Positions 34,108-41,472 of a stretch of DNA of 46,222 nt are shown one piece after another. Origin of the DNA: Candidatus Eiseniibacteriota bacterium (GTDB lineage Bacteria > Arandabacterota > Arandabacteria > JAGLYR01). The notes under the pieces were generated by a model. That model did not search any database. It was not told the DNA's origin and saw only the letters and a program-made list of their open reading frames with translations. Position numbers and translations under genes: made by a program. Where the stretch lies: positions 1 to 46,222 of the forward strand of contig JAGLYR010000147.1 of assembly GCA_023132135.1 (NCBI GenBank), read 5' to 3'. Each line of letters begins with the position of its first letter. Positions within the stretch are counted from its first letter, which is position 1.

Positions 34108-35889
34108 ACGAACAAGACTCGATTCGGATCCAGTTGGACCCGCCTGCTGGCGGGAGCGGCTGCAGGAACTGTGGTCGGTTGCCTGGCCGGGTATGTCATG
34201 GCCACCCGTACCGTGGCGATGAACGTCATCGGGCTCAGCTCCGACGGCTTCCTGCTCGGTGTCTATTTCGTCCTCATCTATGGCCTGGTCGGCCTGGGTG
34301 TGGGACTTCTCTTTGGTCTCCTCTTCTCCCTCGCGGCTCTCCTCGGCCGCCCGGCACGCGCGCAATCGGTCTTTGCAGCTTCGCTCGGCGCCGTCCTCGG
34401 TCTCTATGTTTTCCTCTCAGGAATGCGGCTCTACAACACCGACCTCTACTTCTACGACTACTCCTTCATCCATTCGTACCGCGGGATGCAGCTCTTCTTC
34501 GCCGCACGGTCGGTCATGATCCTGGCAATCGCGGCCGCCGGAGCCTGGAGCATCTTCCGGCTCGGTTGCCGTGCTCCGAAACGGGTTGTTCTCGGACTGG
34601 TCATTGTCGTGGCCGGCGGCGGTCTCTTCCTCAACATTGCAAACCGGGAACCTCCGCGGACAACGGCAACTCACCTTCCGGTTGTGGAACGGGATTCCTC
34701 CATCCCGAAGATCGTCCTCATCGGGTGGGACGGGGCTACGTGGTCTGTGATGGACCGCCTTCTTGCGGCCGGCAGGATGCCCAACACCCGGCAGCTGATC
34801 GAGCGGGGGGCCAGCGGGAACCTCAAGACACCATCCCACACGGTCTCGGCGGACATCTGGACCCGCATCTATACCGGCAAGAGCAAGAGCCGGCATGGGA
34901 TCTATGGCTTTGATTACTACGTCGTGCCGGGACTCAAGCGGCCCGTCGTTCCGCCCTGGCGGGGCCTGGGAATCTCGCGCATTCTCAGATTCTGTCTCCA
35001 CCGGAGCTGGATTGACGTCCTCATCGCCAACCGCACGCTCGGCCGCGTGACCCCCATCTGGCAAATCATGAATGACGCGGGCCGCTCCGCCGGGGTCATA
35101 GGCCCGCTCGTGAGCTGGCCCGCATCGCAGACAGAACCCTTCCTCATAAGCAGCACAACCGGAGACATTGCCCTGAAGGTTCGACGCGGTGAGATTGATC
35201 GGGGCTCATTCCTGTCCGCGGAGCTCTTTCATCCACCGGATCTCGAGGAGGGTGTATGCGAGCTCCTCCTTCAGGAAGCCCGCTGGCGGGAGGCGGTTGG
35301 GCCCTACCTCTACCGCAAGTACCGCCCGGACTTCTTCACGATCTACTTTGAAGAGCCGGATCGCACCCAGCACTTCCGGTGGAAATGGATGGAGCCCCAG
35401 TACTATTCAGGAGTGACCAAAGCCGATCTTTCCAGGTACGGGGGTAGTATCGAGGGTGAGTACGTCCGGGCCGACAGCCTGCTCGGCAAATTTCTCAGGA
35501 TAGCGGGGGACAGCACGACCGTGATGGTGCTGTCCGACCACGGGTTCAGCCCGGCCTACCGGGGAGGACCGCAGCAAGCCGGTCATTACGGGGGTCCGGA
35601 TGGCATTCTGATCGCCGCTGGTCCTGCTATCCGGCCCGGCCTTCGCGTGACCGGCGCCCACGTCCACGACATCACGCCCACACTCCTCGCCCTGGCCGGC
35701 ATGCCGGTTGCCCGCGACATGGACGGCCGCGTCATCGAAGAGATCATCCGGCCCGAGTTTCTCGAAGAGCATCCGGTGCAAACAACCGCGACCTACGAGA
35801 CGCGGGCCTCGATAATGCCCGTGAGGCAATCCGCGGCGGAAAAAGAGCTCTACGACAAGCTCAGGGCGCTGGGGTACGTGGGCGGGTAA
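34108..35889 (+). CDS. Membrane-anchored type I phosphodiesterase/alkaline-phosphatase-superfamily protein
   Basis: The frame is open from 33952, but that start overlaps the beta-helix gene by 64 nt. The only Shine-Dalgarno (AGAGGAG, 34093-34099) is 8 nt before an ACG (34108), which would begin a sensible N-terminus: basic NKTRFGSSWTR, then a helix RLLAGAAAGTVVGCLAGYVM. I therefore place the start there, as a non-canonical ACG. Five or six helices occupy the first 180 residues. The catalytic domain follows: IVLIGWDGATWSVMDRLL, PNTRQLIERGASGNL, a TxS/W..TG..P..HGI-type region (ADIWTRIYTGKSKSRHGIYG) and VMVLSDHGFSP with metal-binding Asp/His. Such proteins cleave phosphodiester or phosphate groups outside the membrane; the substrate is unknown. 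Confidence 0.75.
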   Translation, partial: TNKTRFGSSWTRLLAGAAAGTVVGCLAGYVMATRTVAMNVIGLSSDGFLLGVYFVLIYGLVGLGVGLLFGLLFSLAALLGRPARAQSVFAASLGAVLGLYVFLSGMRLYNTDLYFYDYSFIHSYRGMQLFFAARSVMILAIAAAGAWSIFRLGCRAPKRVVLGLVIVVAGGGLFLNIANREPPRTTATHLPVVERDSSIPKIVLIGWDGATWSVMDRLLAAGRMPNTRQLIERGASGNLKTPSHTVSADIWTRIYTGKSKSRHGIYGFDYYVVPGLKRPVVPPWRGLGISRILRFCLHRSWIDVLIANRTLGRVTPIWQIMNDAGRSAGVIGPLVSWPASQTEPFLISSTTGDIALKVRRGEIDRGSFLSAELFHPPDLEEGVCELLLQEARWREAVGPYLYRKYRPDFFTIYFEEPDRTQHFRWKWMEPQYYSGVTKADLSRYGGSIEGEYVRADSLLGKFLRIAGDSTTVMVLSDHGFSPAYRGGPQQAGHYGGPDGILIAAGPAIRPGLRVTGAHVHDITPTLLALAGMPVARDMDGRVIEEIIRPEFLEEHPVQTTATYETRASIMPVRQSAAEKELYDKLRALGYVGG

Positions 35890-35906
35890 TTGATGCAGAT
35901 GAAGAC

Positions 35907-35961
35907 AAAGCCGGAAGACCCTTGCCTCCGACATCTCCCGAGGCGAGGGTCTTCCGGCTTT
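35907..35961. terminator. Long hairpin between convergent genes (probable bidirectional terminator)
   Basis: Left arm 35907-35928 (AAAGCCGGAAGACCC...) pairs with 35940-35961 (...GGGTCTTCCGGCTTT) over 22 bp with one wobble position. A/T bases at both outer ends fit termination in either direction. Confidence 0.75.
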
Positions 35962-35962
35962 G

Positions 35963-35988
35963 CAGGGGCGACGCACGCGTCGCCCCTG
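35963..35988. terminator. Second hairpin between convergent genes
   Basis: CAGGGGCGACG (35963-35973) and CGTCGCCCCTG (35978-35988) are perfect complements around a 4-base loop, one base after the longer hairpin. Confidence 0.6.
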
Positions 35989-36004
35989 CTGTCCTGCTCA
36001 AGTG

Positions 36005-38743
36005 CTATTTCAGCAAGAGCATTTTCCGGGTGTCTTCGAGTCCATCCGTCCGGAGTCGATAGAAGTAGACGCCCGACGGAACGTCCCGCCCGTTGGTATC
36101 CCGACCATTCCACACCGCCGCGTGCAGACCCGCCTGTCGCACCTCATCCACGAGAGTGCAGACGAGACGGCCGGCCACATCGAACACCTCCAGACTCACA
36201 CGGCTGCTCGCCGGGATCTGGTACCGGATCTCCGTCACCGGGTTGAACGGGTTCGGCACATTCTGCTCGAGACCGAAACTCCGCGGGGTGCTGGTCTCTT
36301 CCCCGACATCAGTCACCGGAATTCCCCGAAGCATGAATGCCAGGTCAATGGACTGTCCCTGCATCTCATGTCCCGGCGGGTAGATCAGCTCGTACCACGG
36401 CCCCATGTACGGTTCCACCCCATGACCCCACACAGCGTCGTCATTCCAGTGTTCCAGAGATGTCTTCCACCCGAAAAACGCTTCCTGGTCGTGGGGTTCC
36501 GCCTGCACATCCAGCCAATACACCTGCGGCCGGTCTTCCGTACCCTCCTGACGGAAAGCCTCGGGCTGCGGGATCTCGAACTTGTACAACCAGCAGACGG
36601 TGTCCCCTGGGAAGAAGTACTCCTCCGGCGGGGTCATCCAGCCTTCCTGAATGTCGTCCTGCCAGATCTGGGCGGTGAAATCACCCGGCCCGAACATGCG
36701 GAACCACTCGACATTGCCCGGCATGCTGTACTGCGTCGGACTCATCGAGTCGGGGATATCCTTGTGGAAGCTCAAGGTAAAGGTAACCGCCTCGGGATCT
36801 TCCCCGAACGGCAGGTAGTCGTACCTCCAGGACGCCCAGACGAAGACATCGGTAATGTACCCGGCCTCCGTGCACAGGAAATCGTCGGCCAGGATATACG
36901 GCTGTGTCGCATTGACGTCAATTCCCATGATCGACAGATCCGGCCGCTGGAGCCACTTGTATGCCTGCTGCTCTTCGATCCGGACCTCGTGGTCTTCGAC
37001 CTCGCCGTCCCAGGCGGCATCCACAGGTGTCAATCCACCCGCCGTGCTGATGCGGAAGCGAGCAAAGGTCTGGCCGACGACCACGCCCACGGGAGTGGTA
37101 ACGGCTATCGTGTGATTTCCATCGGGCAACCAGCCGGCGAAAATCTGCTCGACCCCCTGCCAGATATAGTCCCCATTGAAGTCGATCCAGGCCTCGACGA
37201 CACCACCGCCGCCGCCCACCGTCACATTGATCTCACCTGTCTGGCCCTCAACAAGAACCGGGATCTGAACGCCATCCTCGTCGTCACTACCATCGTTGTC
37301 GTCGCCCAAGGCGTTGGAGTCAGGCTGTCCATCGAGTTCAGGATCGGGAGAATCCCCTCCCACACCCGAAACGTCGTCGAAGAACGGACCGCCGATCATG
37401 TGTCGGGCGCCGTTACTGACTAACAGCGTCGGATAGTTGGGGCCGCCTATGAAGTCGGGCGCATCGCCGAAGTCCCATTCCTCCGGAGGAGCTTCAATCC
37501 ACACCTCGTAGTCCTCCACCTCTCCATCGTCGGCCGGGCCGTCGGGCTGCAACCCGCCATAGGTCGTGATCCGGAAGCGGGCGAAGGTCTGCCCGACAAT
37601 TGAGGTCACGGGTGTGGCGACATTGAATGAGTGCGTGCCGTCGAGCAGTGAGCCGGCGAACACCTGTTCACTTGCCTCCCAGGACTGGCTGCCGTCGAAA
37701 TCGATCCAGACTTCCAAGACACCGCCGCCACCGTTGATTTCCACAATGATCGTCGAGAACTGGCCCTGTACCAGCGTCGGCATCAACACCCCATCTTCGT
37801 CGTCATTGCCGTCGTTGTCGTCACCCTTGGCATCCAGGGTCGGTTGCCCGTCGGGCTCCGCGTCGGGAGCGTCGTTGTCGTCACCCAACCACGGCCCCCA
37901 GATGATATGATTGGCGCCGTTGTTGATGAGCAGCGTTGGATAGCCGGGGGCCGCAGCGCCGTCGGGCGCATCACCGAAGTCCAGATCCTGCGGCTGATGC
38001 TCCCCCACCATCACGAACGCCAGATCGATGGGCTGTCCCTGCATCTCGTGTCCCGGCGGGTAGATCAGCTCGTACCATGGCCCCATGTACGGCTCCATCC
38101 CCTGCCCCCAGACGGCGTTGTCATTCCAGTGGTCCAGAGAGGTCTTCCAGCCAAGCTTCGCCTCCGGATCCCCGGGGCTCGCCTGCATGTCCAGCCAGTA
38201 CACCATCGGGTTGTCCGGAGTGCCCATTTGATAGAACGCTTCCAACGGATCGATGAAGAAGTTGTACTGCCAGCAAGTCCAGTCGGCGGGGAACTCATAG
38301 CTCTCGGGAGGATCCATCCAGCCTTCAACGATCTCACTCTGCCAGACCTGGACTGTGAATTCGCTTGGCTGGAAAGTCCGGGACCAGAGCAGTTCCCCTG
38401 GCATGCTGTAGCCCGTTGGGCTCTGCGAGGCCGGGATGTCCCGGTGGATGCTCAGCGTGAACGTCACATTCCTCGGGTTGCCGCCGCCAGGCAGGTAGTC
38501 GTGCAGCCATGATGCCCAAATGTGAATGCCCGTGAGCGGGCCAGGCAGCGTGCACTCGAAATCGTCGGCCAGGATGTACCCCTCGCCGGCTGCATCCGTC
38601 GACGCATTGACGTCGATACCCATCGGACTGAGATCCGGATACTGGACCCACTTGTACGGTTGTTCCGGGTTCCAATCCGCAAGCGTTGATGCGGGCACTA
38701 CCAGCGCGACCATCACCGTCAGCAATAGCAATCCCTGTCTCAT
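36005..38743 (-). CDS. Secreted GEVED/DUF7901-like multidomain protein with sorting domain
   Basis: The 912-residue product starts at the ATG with AAGGAG seven bases upstream and signal peptide LLLLTVMVALVVPASTLA. The domain plan is A-B-B-A: module A (about 25-245, again about 600-805) shares PYKW.Q.PDLS.MGIDVNA and PYMGPWYELIYPPGHEMQGQ; module B (about 255-420 and 425-590) is GEVED-like with DFGDAPD....PNYPTLL.NGA and GQTFARFRI.T.GGL. Asp-rich linkers (GDDNDGNDDEDGV) suggest calcium binding. The sorting domain has NVPNPFNPVTEIRYQIP, SGVYFYRL and RKMLLLK. Extracellular binding or structural role inferred; no enzyme motif seen. Confidence 0.82.
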   Translation of the reverse strand: MRQGLLLLTVMVALVVPASTLADWNPEQPYKWVQYPDLSPMGIDVNASTDAAGEGYILADDFECTLPGPLTGIHIWASWLHDYLPGGGNPRNVTFTLSIHRDIPASQSPTGYSMPGELLWSRTFQPSEFTVQVWQSEIVEGWMDPPESYEFPADWTCWQYNFFIDPLEAFYQMGTPDNPMVYWLDMQASPGDPEAKLGWKTSLDHWNDNAVWGQGMEPYMGPWYELIYPPGHEMQGQPIDLAFVMVGEHQPQDLDFGDAPDGAAAPGYPTLLINNGANHIIWGPWLGDDNDAPDAEPDGQPTLDAKGDDNDGNDDEDGVLMPTLVQGQFSTIIVEINGGGGVLEVWIDFDGSQSWEASEQVFAGSLLDGTHSFNVATPVTSIVGQTFARFRITTYGGLQPDGPADDGEVEDYEVWIEAPPEEWDFGDAPDFIGGPNYPTLLVSNGARHMIGGPFFDDVSGVGGDSPDPELDGQPDSNALGDDNDGSDDEDGVQIPVLVEGQTGEINVTVGGGGGVVEAWIDFNGDYIWQGVEQIFAGWLPDGNHTIAVTTPVGVVVGQTFARFRISTAGGLTPVDAAWDGEVEDHEVRIEEQQAYKWLQRPDLSIMGIDVNATQPYILADDFLCTEAGYITDVFVWASWRYDYLPFGEDPEAVTFTLSFHKDIPDSMSPTQYSMPGNVEWFRMFGPGDFTAQIWQDDIQEGWMTPPEEYFFPGDTVCWLYKFEIPQPEAFRQEGTEDRPQVYWLDVQAEPHDQEAFFGWKTSLEHWNDDAVWGHGVEPYMGPWYELIYPPGHEMQGQSIDLAFMLRGIPVTDVGEETSTPRSFGLEQNVPNPFNPVTEIRYQIPASSRVSLEVFDVAGRLVCTLVDEVRQAGLHAAVWNGRDTNGRDVPSGVYFYRLRTDGLEDTRKMLLLK

Positions 38744-38790
38744 ATCCGAACTCCTTCCATTCGGGTGGAAATCACTCCAACGGAGTGCGA

Positions 38791-38819
38791 ATTGTAGCAT
38801 GTTTTGCCCTCTGAGTCAA
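38791..38819 (-). promoter_or_regulatory. Promoter for the GEVED-type secreted protein
   Basis: On the minus strand: TTGACT, 17-bp spacer, TACAAT. A small hairpin CACTCC-AAC-GGAGTG (38773-38787) lies in the leader. Confidence 0.7.
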
Positions 38820-38938
38820 TACTTGACAGGAATTGGATAATCGCACTCTGTAGAATACTGATTATGCGTGGGAGACTATAGTGTCAGCGTAGTGATCCAG
38901 AGTGGTATTTCATAGTGAGTGGTGGAGCAACTGCATGC

Positions 38939-39208
38939 CTACTCGGTGCCGGAGTACTCCGGCACCTCCATCTCCGGGAATGGCAACTCCAGAATCCCGC
39001 AGTCCTGCTTGTAGACAGCCGCTTCCCGGCCCTCCGTGTCGCATGGTGATTCCCCCAACCCATCTGTGATCGGTCCCATGATCGGCGGGAGTCCGGGCAG
39101 AACGAGCCATACCCTGCCGTTCCTCCTCACGATGGGAGCAAAGGCGCCGACCCTGTGCCATCCCGGGACCGGCTCGCGACTGATATTGGTCCTTCTGGAC
39201 AAGTTCAT
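38939..39208 (-). CDS. Possible small hypothetical protein
   Basis: An 89-residue reading frame, MNLSRRTNIS..., with GAFAPIVRRNGRVWLVLPG in the middle and an acidic end (ELPFPEMEVPEYSGTE). I recognise no family. Codon composition is compatible with the neighbours, but the ribosome binding site is weak and there is no clear promoter. Apart from this, the 500-bp region 38820-39340 shows nothing I can support. Confidence 0.33.
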   Translation of the reverse strand: MNLSRRTNISREPVPGWHRVGAFAPIVRRNGRVWLVLPGLPPIMGPITDGLGESPCDTEGREAAVYKQDCGILELPFPEMEVPEYSGTE

Positions 39209-39340
39209 GTGGCACGATTCCCCGTCTGCTGGGCTGAGAATCCTTCGGGCAACACGGGTGTGTCTGCCCCTTCTGCTCTTCAGACCCAACGAACGGCAAT
39301 TCCTGCCAAGAACTTGAGCCGGCTTTCGCCCGCAACGCTG

Positions 39341-40027
39341 CTAGAAACCCACTGTAACCCCCCCATAGAAGGACCAGTGGGATCCCGGCTTTCCGAACTC
39401 CTCGTCGGACTTGATGAGATAGCGGACCTCACCGTAGAGGGCCAGGGGCAAAGCCGGGGGTTTCAGCCTGATGCCTCCCAAGCCGTGGAAACCGACCTCA
39501 AGATCCTTGTCGATGAGTTCCTTGGGATCCAGAGTATCCGTCGCGTCACTCAAACTGTCCATGATCAGGTTCTTGTTCATCACCGGGCTCACGTAGTGGA
39601 GCCCCAGTCCCCCTCCCGCATAGATCTTGACCACCGATGTCACAGGTGGGAAGGAAAGGAGATTCTTCTTGAGCGTTGCCAGAACACTGATGCGACTGTA
39701 GTAGATGTCGTCCGACGCGGCCTGTCCCTCGTTCGTTGAGTAGTCGAAGTGGTACTTCCTGAAAGCCGCCTCAGCTGCGATCTCCAGATCCAGCACGGGC
39801 AGGAGCCCTGTCCCGAGAGTCACACCAAGGAGGAGAGGCCGGTCGATCGCCTCGCGCACCAGTGTGGCCGTACCGGTCCCAAGTGTGAAGCCGGCGACTT
39901 CATGAGCATCCCAAGTCGTATGGTCAACTCCTATCCTCGCGCCGAAGTTGATGAACCCAAGCGCCGGCGATGCGGAAATGCCAACGACAACGATAGCCAG
40001 AATGGCCACACTGGTTCGGTTCTTCAT
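39341..40027 (-). CDS. Outer-membrane beta-barrel protein
   Basis: The 228-residue product starts at the ATG after CAGGAGGG, with signal peptide SVAILAIVVVGISASPALG. The mature part has alternating strands such as INFGARIGVDHTTWD, VKIYAGGGLGLHYVSP and HWSFYGGVTVGF; it ends in phenylalanine, the usual terminal residue of barrel proteins folded by BamA. Eight strands would fit the length (OmpA/OmpW-like). Function unknown. Promoter at 40072-40100. Confidence 0.75.
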   Translation of the reverse strand: MKNRTSVAILAIVVVGISASPALGFINFGARIGVDHTTWDAHEVAGFTLGTGTATLVREAIDRPLLLGVTLGTGLLPVLDLEIAAEAAFRKYHFDYSTNEGQAASDDIYYSRISVLATLKKNLLSFPPVTSVVKIYAGGGLGLHYVSPVMNKNLIMDSLSDATDTLDPKELIDKDLEVGFHGLGGIRLKPPALPLALYGEVRYLIKSDEEFGKPGSHWSFYGGVTVGF

Positions 40028-40071
40028 CGTCTTCCCTCCTGTTGTCAGGGGTTGTCGGGCAATCAGATACT

Positions 40072-40100
40072 TGGGTAGCAGACGAAAGAGCAGGTGTCAA
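40072..40100 (-). promoter_or_regulatory. Promoter for the beta-barrel protein
   Basis: On the minus strand: TTGACA, 17-bp spacer, TACCCA. The -35 is consensus, the -10 weak. Confidence 0.5.
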
Positions 40101-40157
40101 AGGAAAACCGGCGGCCACGGTCATTCCACTACTCGATTGTTCCATTGGACTTTGTTC

Positions 40158-40186
40158 TTGATCTCCTGCCACTTGTTGCGTATCCT
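40158..40186 (+). promoter_or_regulatory. Possible promoter for the lipoprotein at 40207
   Basis: TTGATC, 17-bp spacer, TATCCT, ending just before the AGGAGGTG ribosome binding site. Confidence 0.4.
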
Positions 40187-40206
40187 TGCCACAGGAGGTG
40201 ATCCTC

Positions 40207-40839
40207 ATGCGGATCCTGTGTCTGCTGGGAGTGCTCGCGATGATCGGAGGATGCGCGACCGGCGCGCCTGTCTATGACATCGCGATGGAAAACGCTACGG
40301 ATGCGGTTATCCAGGTCTACGAGGACGAGTCGATTGCGATTCGCTTCACGCCGGGTCGGGATCATCTTGCCTTCGATCTCAAGAACAAGACGAATGGTGT
40401 GATTGAGATCCTGTGGGACCAGATCATCTTCGAGGATGTGGAGGGCCACCATCACTCGGTGCTTCGTTCGGGAACCAGCTATGCGGACAAGGACAAACCG
40501 CAGGAACCCACCGCCGTCCCGCCCAAGAAGAGGATCCAGGGGGAAATCATCCCAAAGGATCACATCTCCAAATCGGAGAAGGACCCCGGGAAATGGGAGA
40601 CCGCTCCCCTGCTTCTTCCCAAGGGCATCGAGCTGATCGAGACCAAGAGTCTCTCAAACCTGGTCGTCGGGAAGAACTTCACCGTAGTTATTCCCCTCAT
40701 TGTCGGGGGTCAACGCCAGTCCTATCCCTTCAGCTTCAAGGTCATCGGAGTCTCCGGCCCCAGTGGCAAAGGCCCGCTCCAACGCCACGGAGACCGAATA
40801 GACGCCCGTCCGACAAGCAGCGGGAGAAAAGTGGACTAG
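40207..40839 (+). CDS. Lipoprotein of unknown function
   Basis: The 210-residue product starts at the ATG six bases after AGGAGGTG; upstream starts are excluded by this site. The lipobox is in LCLLGVLAMIGGC. The body is a beta-rich domain (IAMENATDAVIQVYEDE, HLAFDLKNKTNGVIEILWD, NFTVVIPLIVGGQRQSYPFS), which looks like an immunoglobulin-type sandwich of the kind found in small envelope lipoproteins, but no family is certain. Its stop codon TAG is the first part of a REP-like tail (40837-40854). Confidence 0.72.
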   Translation: MRILCLLGVLAMIGGCATGAPVYDIAMENATDAVIQVYEDESIAIRFTPGRDHLAFDLKNKTNGVIEILWDQIIFEDVEGHHHSVLRSGTSYADKDKPQEPTAVPPKKRIQGEIIPKDHISKSEKDPGKWETAPLLLPKGIELIETKSLSNLVVGKNFTVVIPLIVGGQRQSYPFSFKVIGVSGPSGKGPLQRHGDRIDARPTSSGRKVD

Positions 40840-40854
40840 CCTGCGTTTCTCACC
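40837..40854 (-). repeat. REP-like tail, third copy, overlapping a stop codon
   Basis: On the minus strand, 40839-40854 reads GGTGAGAAACGCAGGC, 14 of 16 bases as in copy L (26529-26544). On the plus strand the element begins with TAG, which is used as the stop of the lipoprotein gene. Confidence 0.55.
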
Positions 40855-40862
40855 CGGAAATG

Positions 40863-40933
40863 CGCTAGCCCGGCTCATCTGTAAAGACTACCAAGGTAAA
40901 GGTAGACAGGAGGATGGATACTCCGGGCTAGCG
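40863..40933. terminator. Long-range inverted repeat around the end of the mini-protein gene
   Basis: CGCTAGCCCGG (40863-40873) and CCGGGCTAGCG (40923-40933) are perfect complements; inside, CTACC (40888-40892) pairs with GGTAG (40901-40905). The stop codon of the minus-strand mini-protein lies in the right arm. Probable terminator for one or both converging units. Confidence 0.5.
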
Positions 40934-41023
40934 GTTTTTCTTCTTGTGGCGGTTCTTGCGGAGCCGCTTCTTTCTTTTGTGGGTAGCGATCTTGTGACGC
41001 TTTTTCTTCTTTCCACAAGGCAT
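40928..41023 (-). CDS. AURKAIP1/COX24-like mini-protein (ribosome-associated, mS38-like)
   Basis: A 31-residue protein: MPCGKKKKRHKIATHKR followed by KKRLRKNRHKKKNR. It has a perfect ribosome binding site (TAAGGAGGT, seven bases before the ATG). The sequence matches the short basic proteins annotated in FCB bacteria as AURKAIP1/COX24-domain proteins, whose mitochondrial relative mS38 sits in the small ribosomal subunit. About 60% of residues are Lys, Arg or His, so RNA binding is nearly certain; a role in the ribosome is inferred from the family. It follows HU by 18 bp and must be in the same operon. Confidence 0.88.
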   Translation of the reverse strand: MPCGKKKKRHKIATHKRKKRLRKNRHKKKNR

Positions 41024-41041
41024 AGGCAGTACCTCCTTAGT

Positions 41042-41365
41042 CTACAACACGGGCGGTGAATCCGGCGGAGTCCTTTCCGCGCTCTCCTGCTCCTGTATGA
41101 CTCTCGCCCTCAGTTCTTTCGAAGCCTTGAAGTATGGAACCACCTTCTCGGGTACGAAAACAGATTCGCCGGTCCTCGGATTGCGCGCCTGGCGCGCTTT
41201 TCTCGTCTTTGTTTTGAAGCTGCCGAGCCCACGGATCTCCACATGGCCACCCTTGACGAGCGCTTCGCAGATCCCCTCAAGAAGATGATCAGTGATAACC
41301 GCAACGTCTTTCTTGGTAAGCCCAGTTCTCGCCGCGACCCTCTCGACCAGATCAGCCTTCGTCAT
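41042..41365 (-). CDS. HU/IHF-family DNA-binding protein
   Basis: Nucleoid protein, 107 residues. Residues 1-90 are a standard HU/IHF fold: MTKADLVERVAARTGLTKKD, EIRGLGSFKTKTRKARQARN (DNA-binding arm with the RNP region PRTGE), then VPYFKASKELRARV. The last 15 residues (QESAERTPPDSPPVL) are an acidic/proline-rich extension. I cannot tell HU from IHF subunit. Promoter inside the end of dapF (41443-41472). Confidence 0.93.
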   Translation of the reverse strand: MTKADLVERVAARTGLTKKDVAVITDHLLEGICEALVKGGHVEIRGLGSFKTKTRKARQARNPRTGESVFVPEKVVPYFKASKELRARVIQEQESAERTPPDSPPVL

Positions 41366-41442
41366 GGCCCCGATCTCCTCTCACATCGCGAGCTACTCCC
41401 CGGTCCGTCCAGGATCCTTGTCTACTCGAGCTCCTGAGGGCA

Positions 41443-41472
41443 AAGGTAGCAAAGGTGTTCCTGTCATGTCAA
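41443..41472 (-). promoter_or_regulatory. Possible promoter for HU and the mini-protein
   Basis: On the minus strand: consensus TTGACA overlapping the end of dapF, 18-bp spacer, TACCTT. Confidence 0.45.

Noticed and set aside
38823-38856. TTGACA ... TAGAAT as a plus-strand promoter
   Set aside because: Spacer of 22 bp is too long and no convincing plus-strand gene follows.
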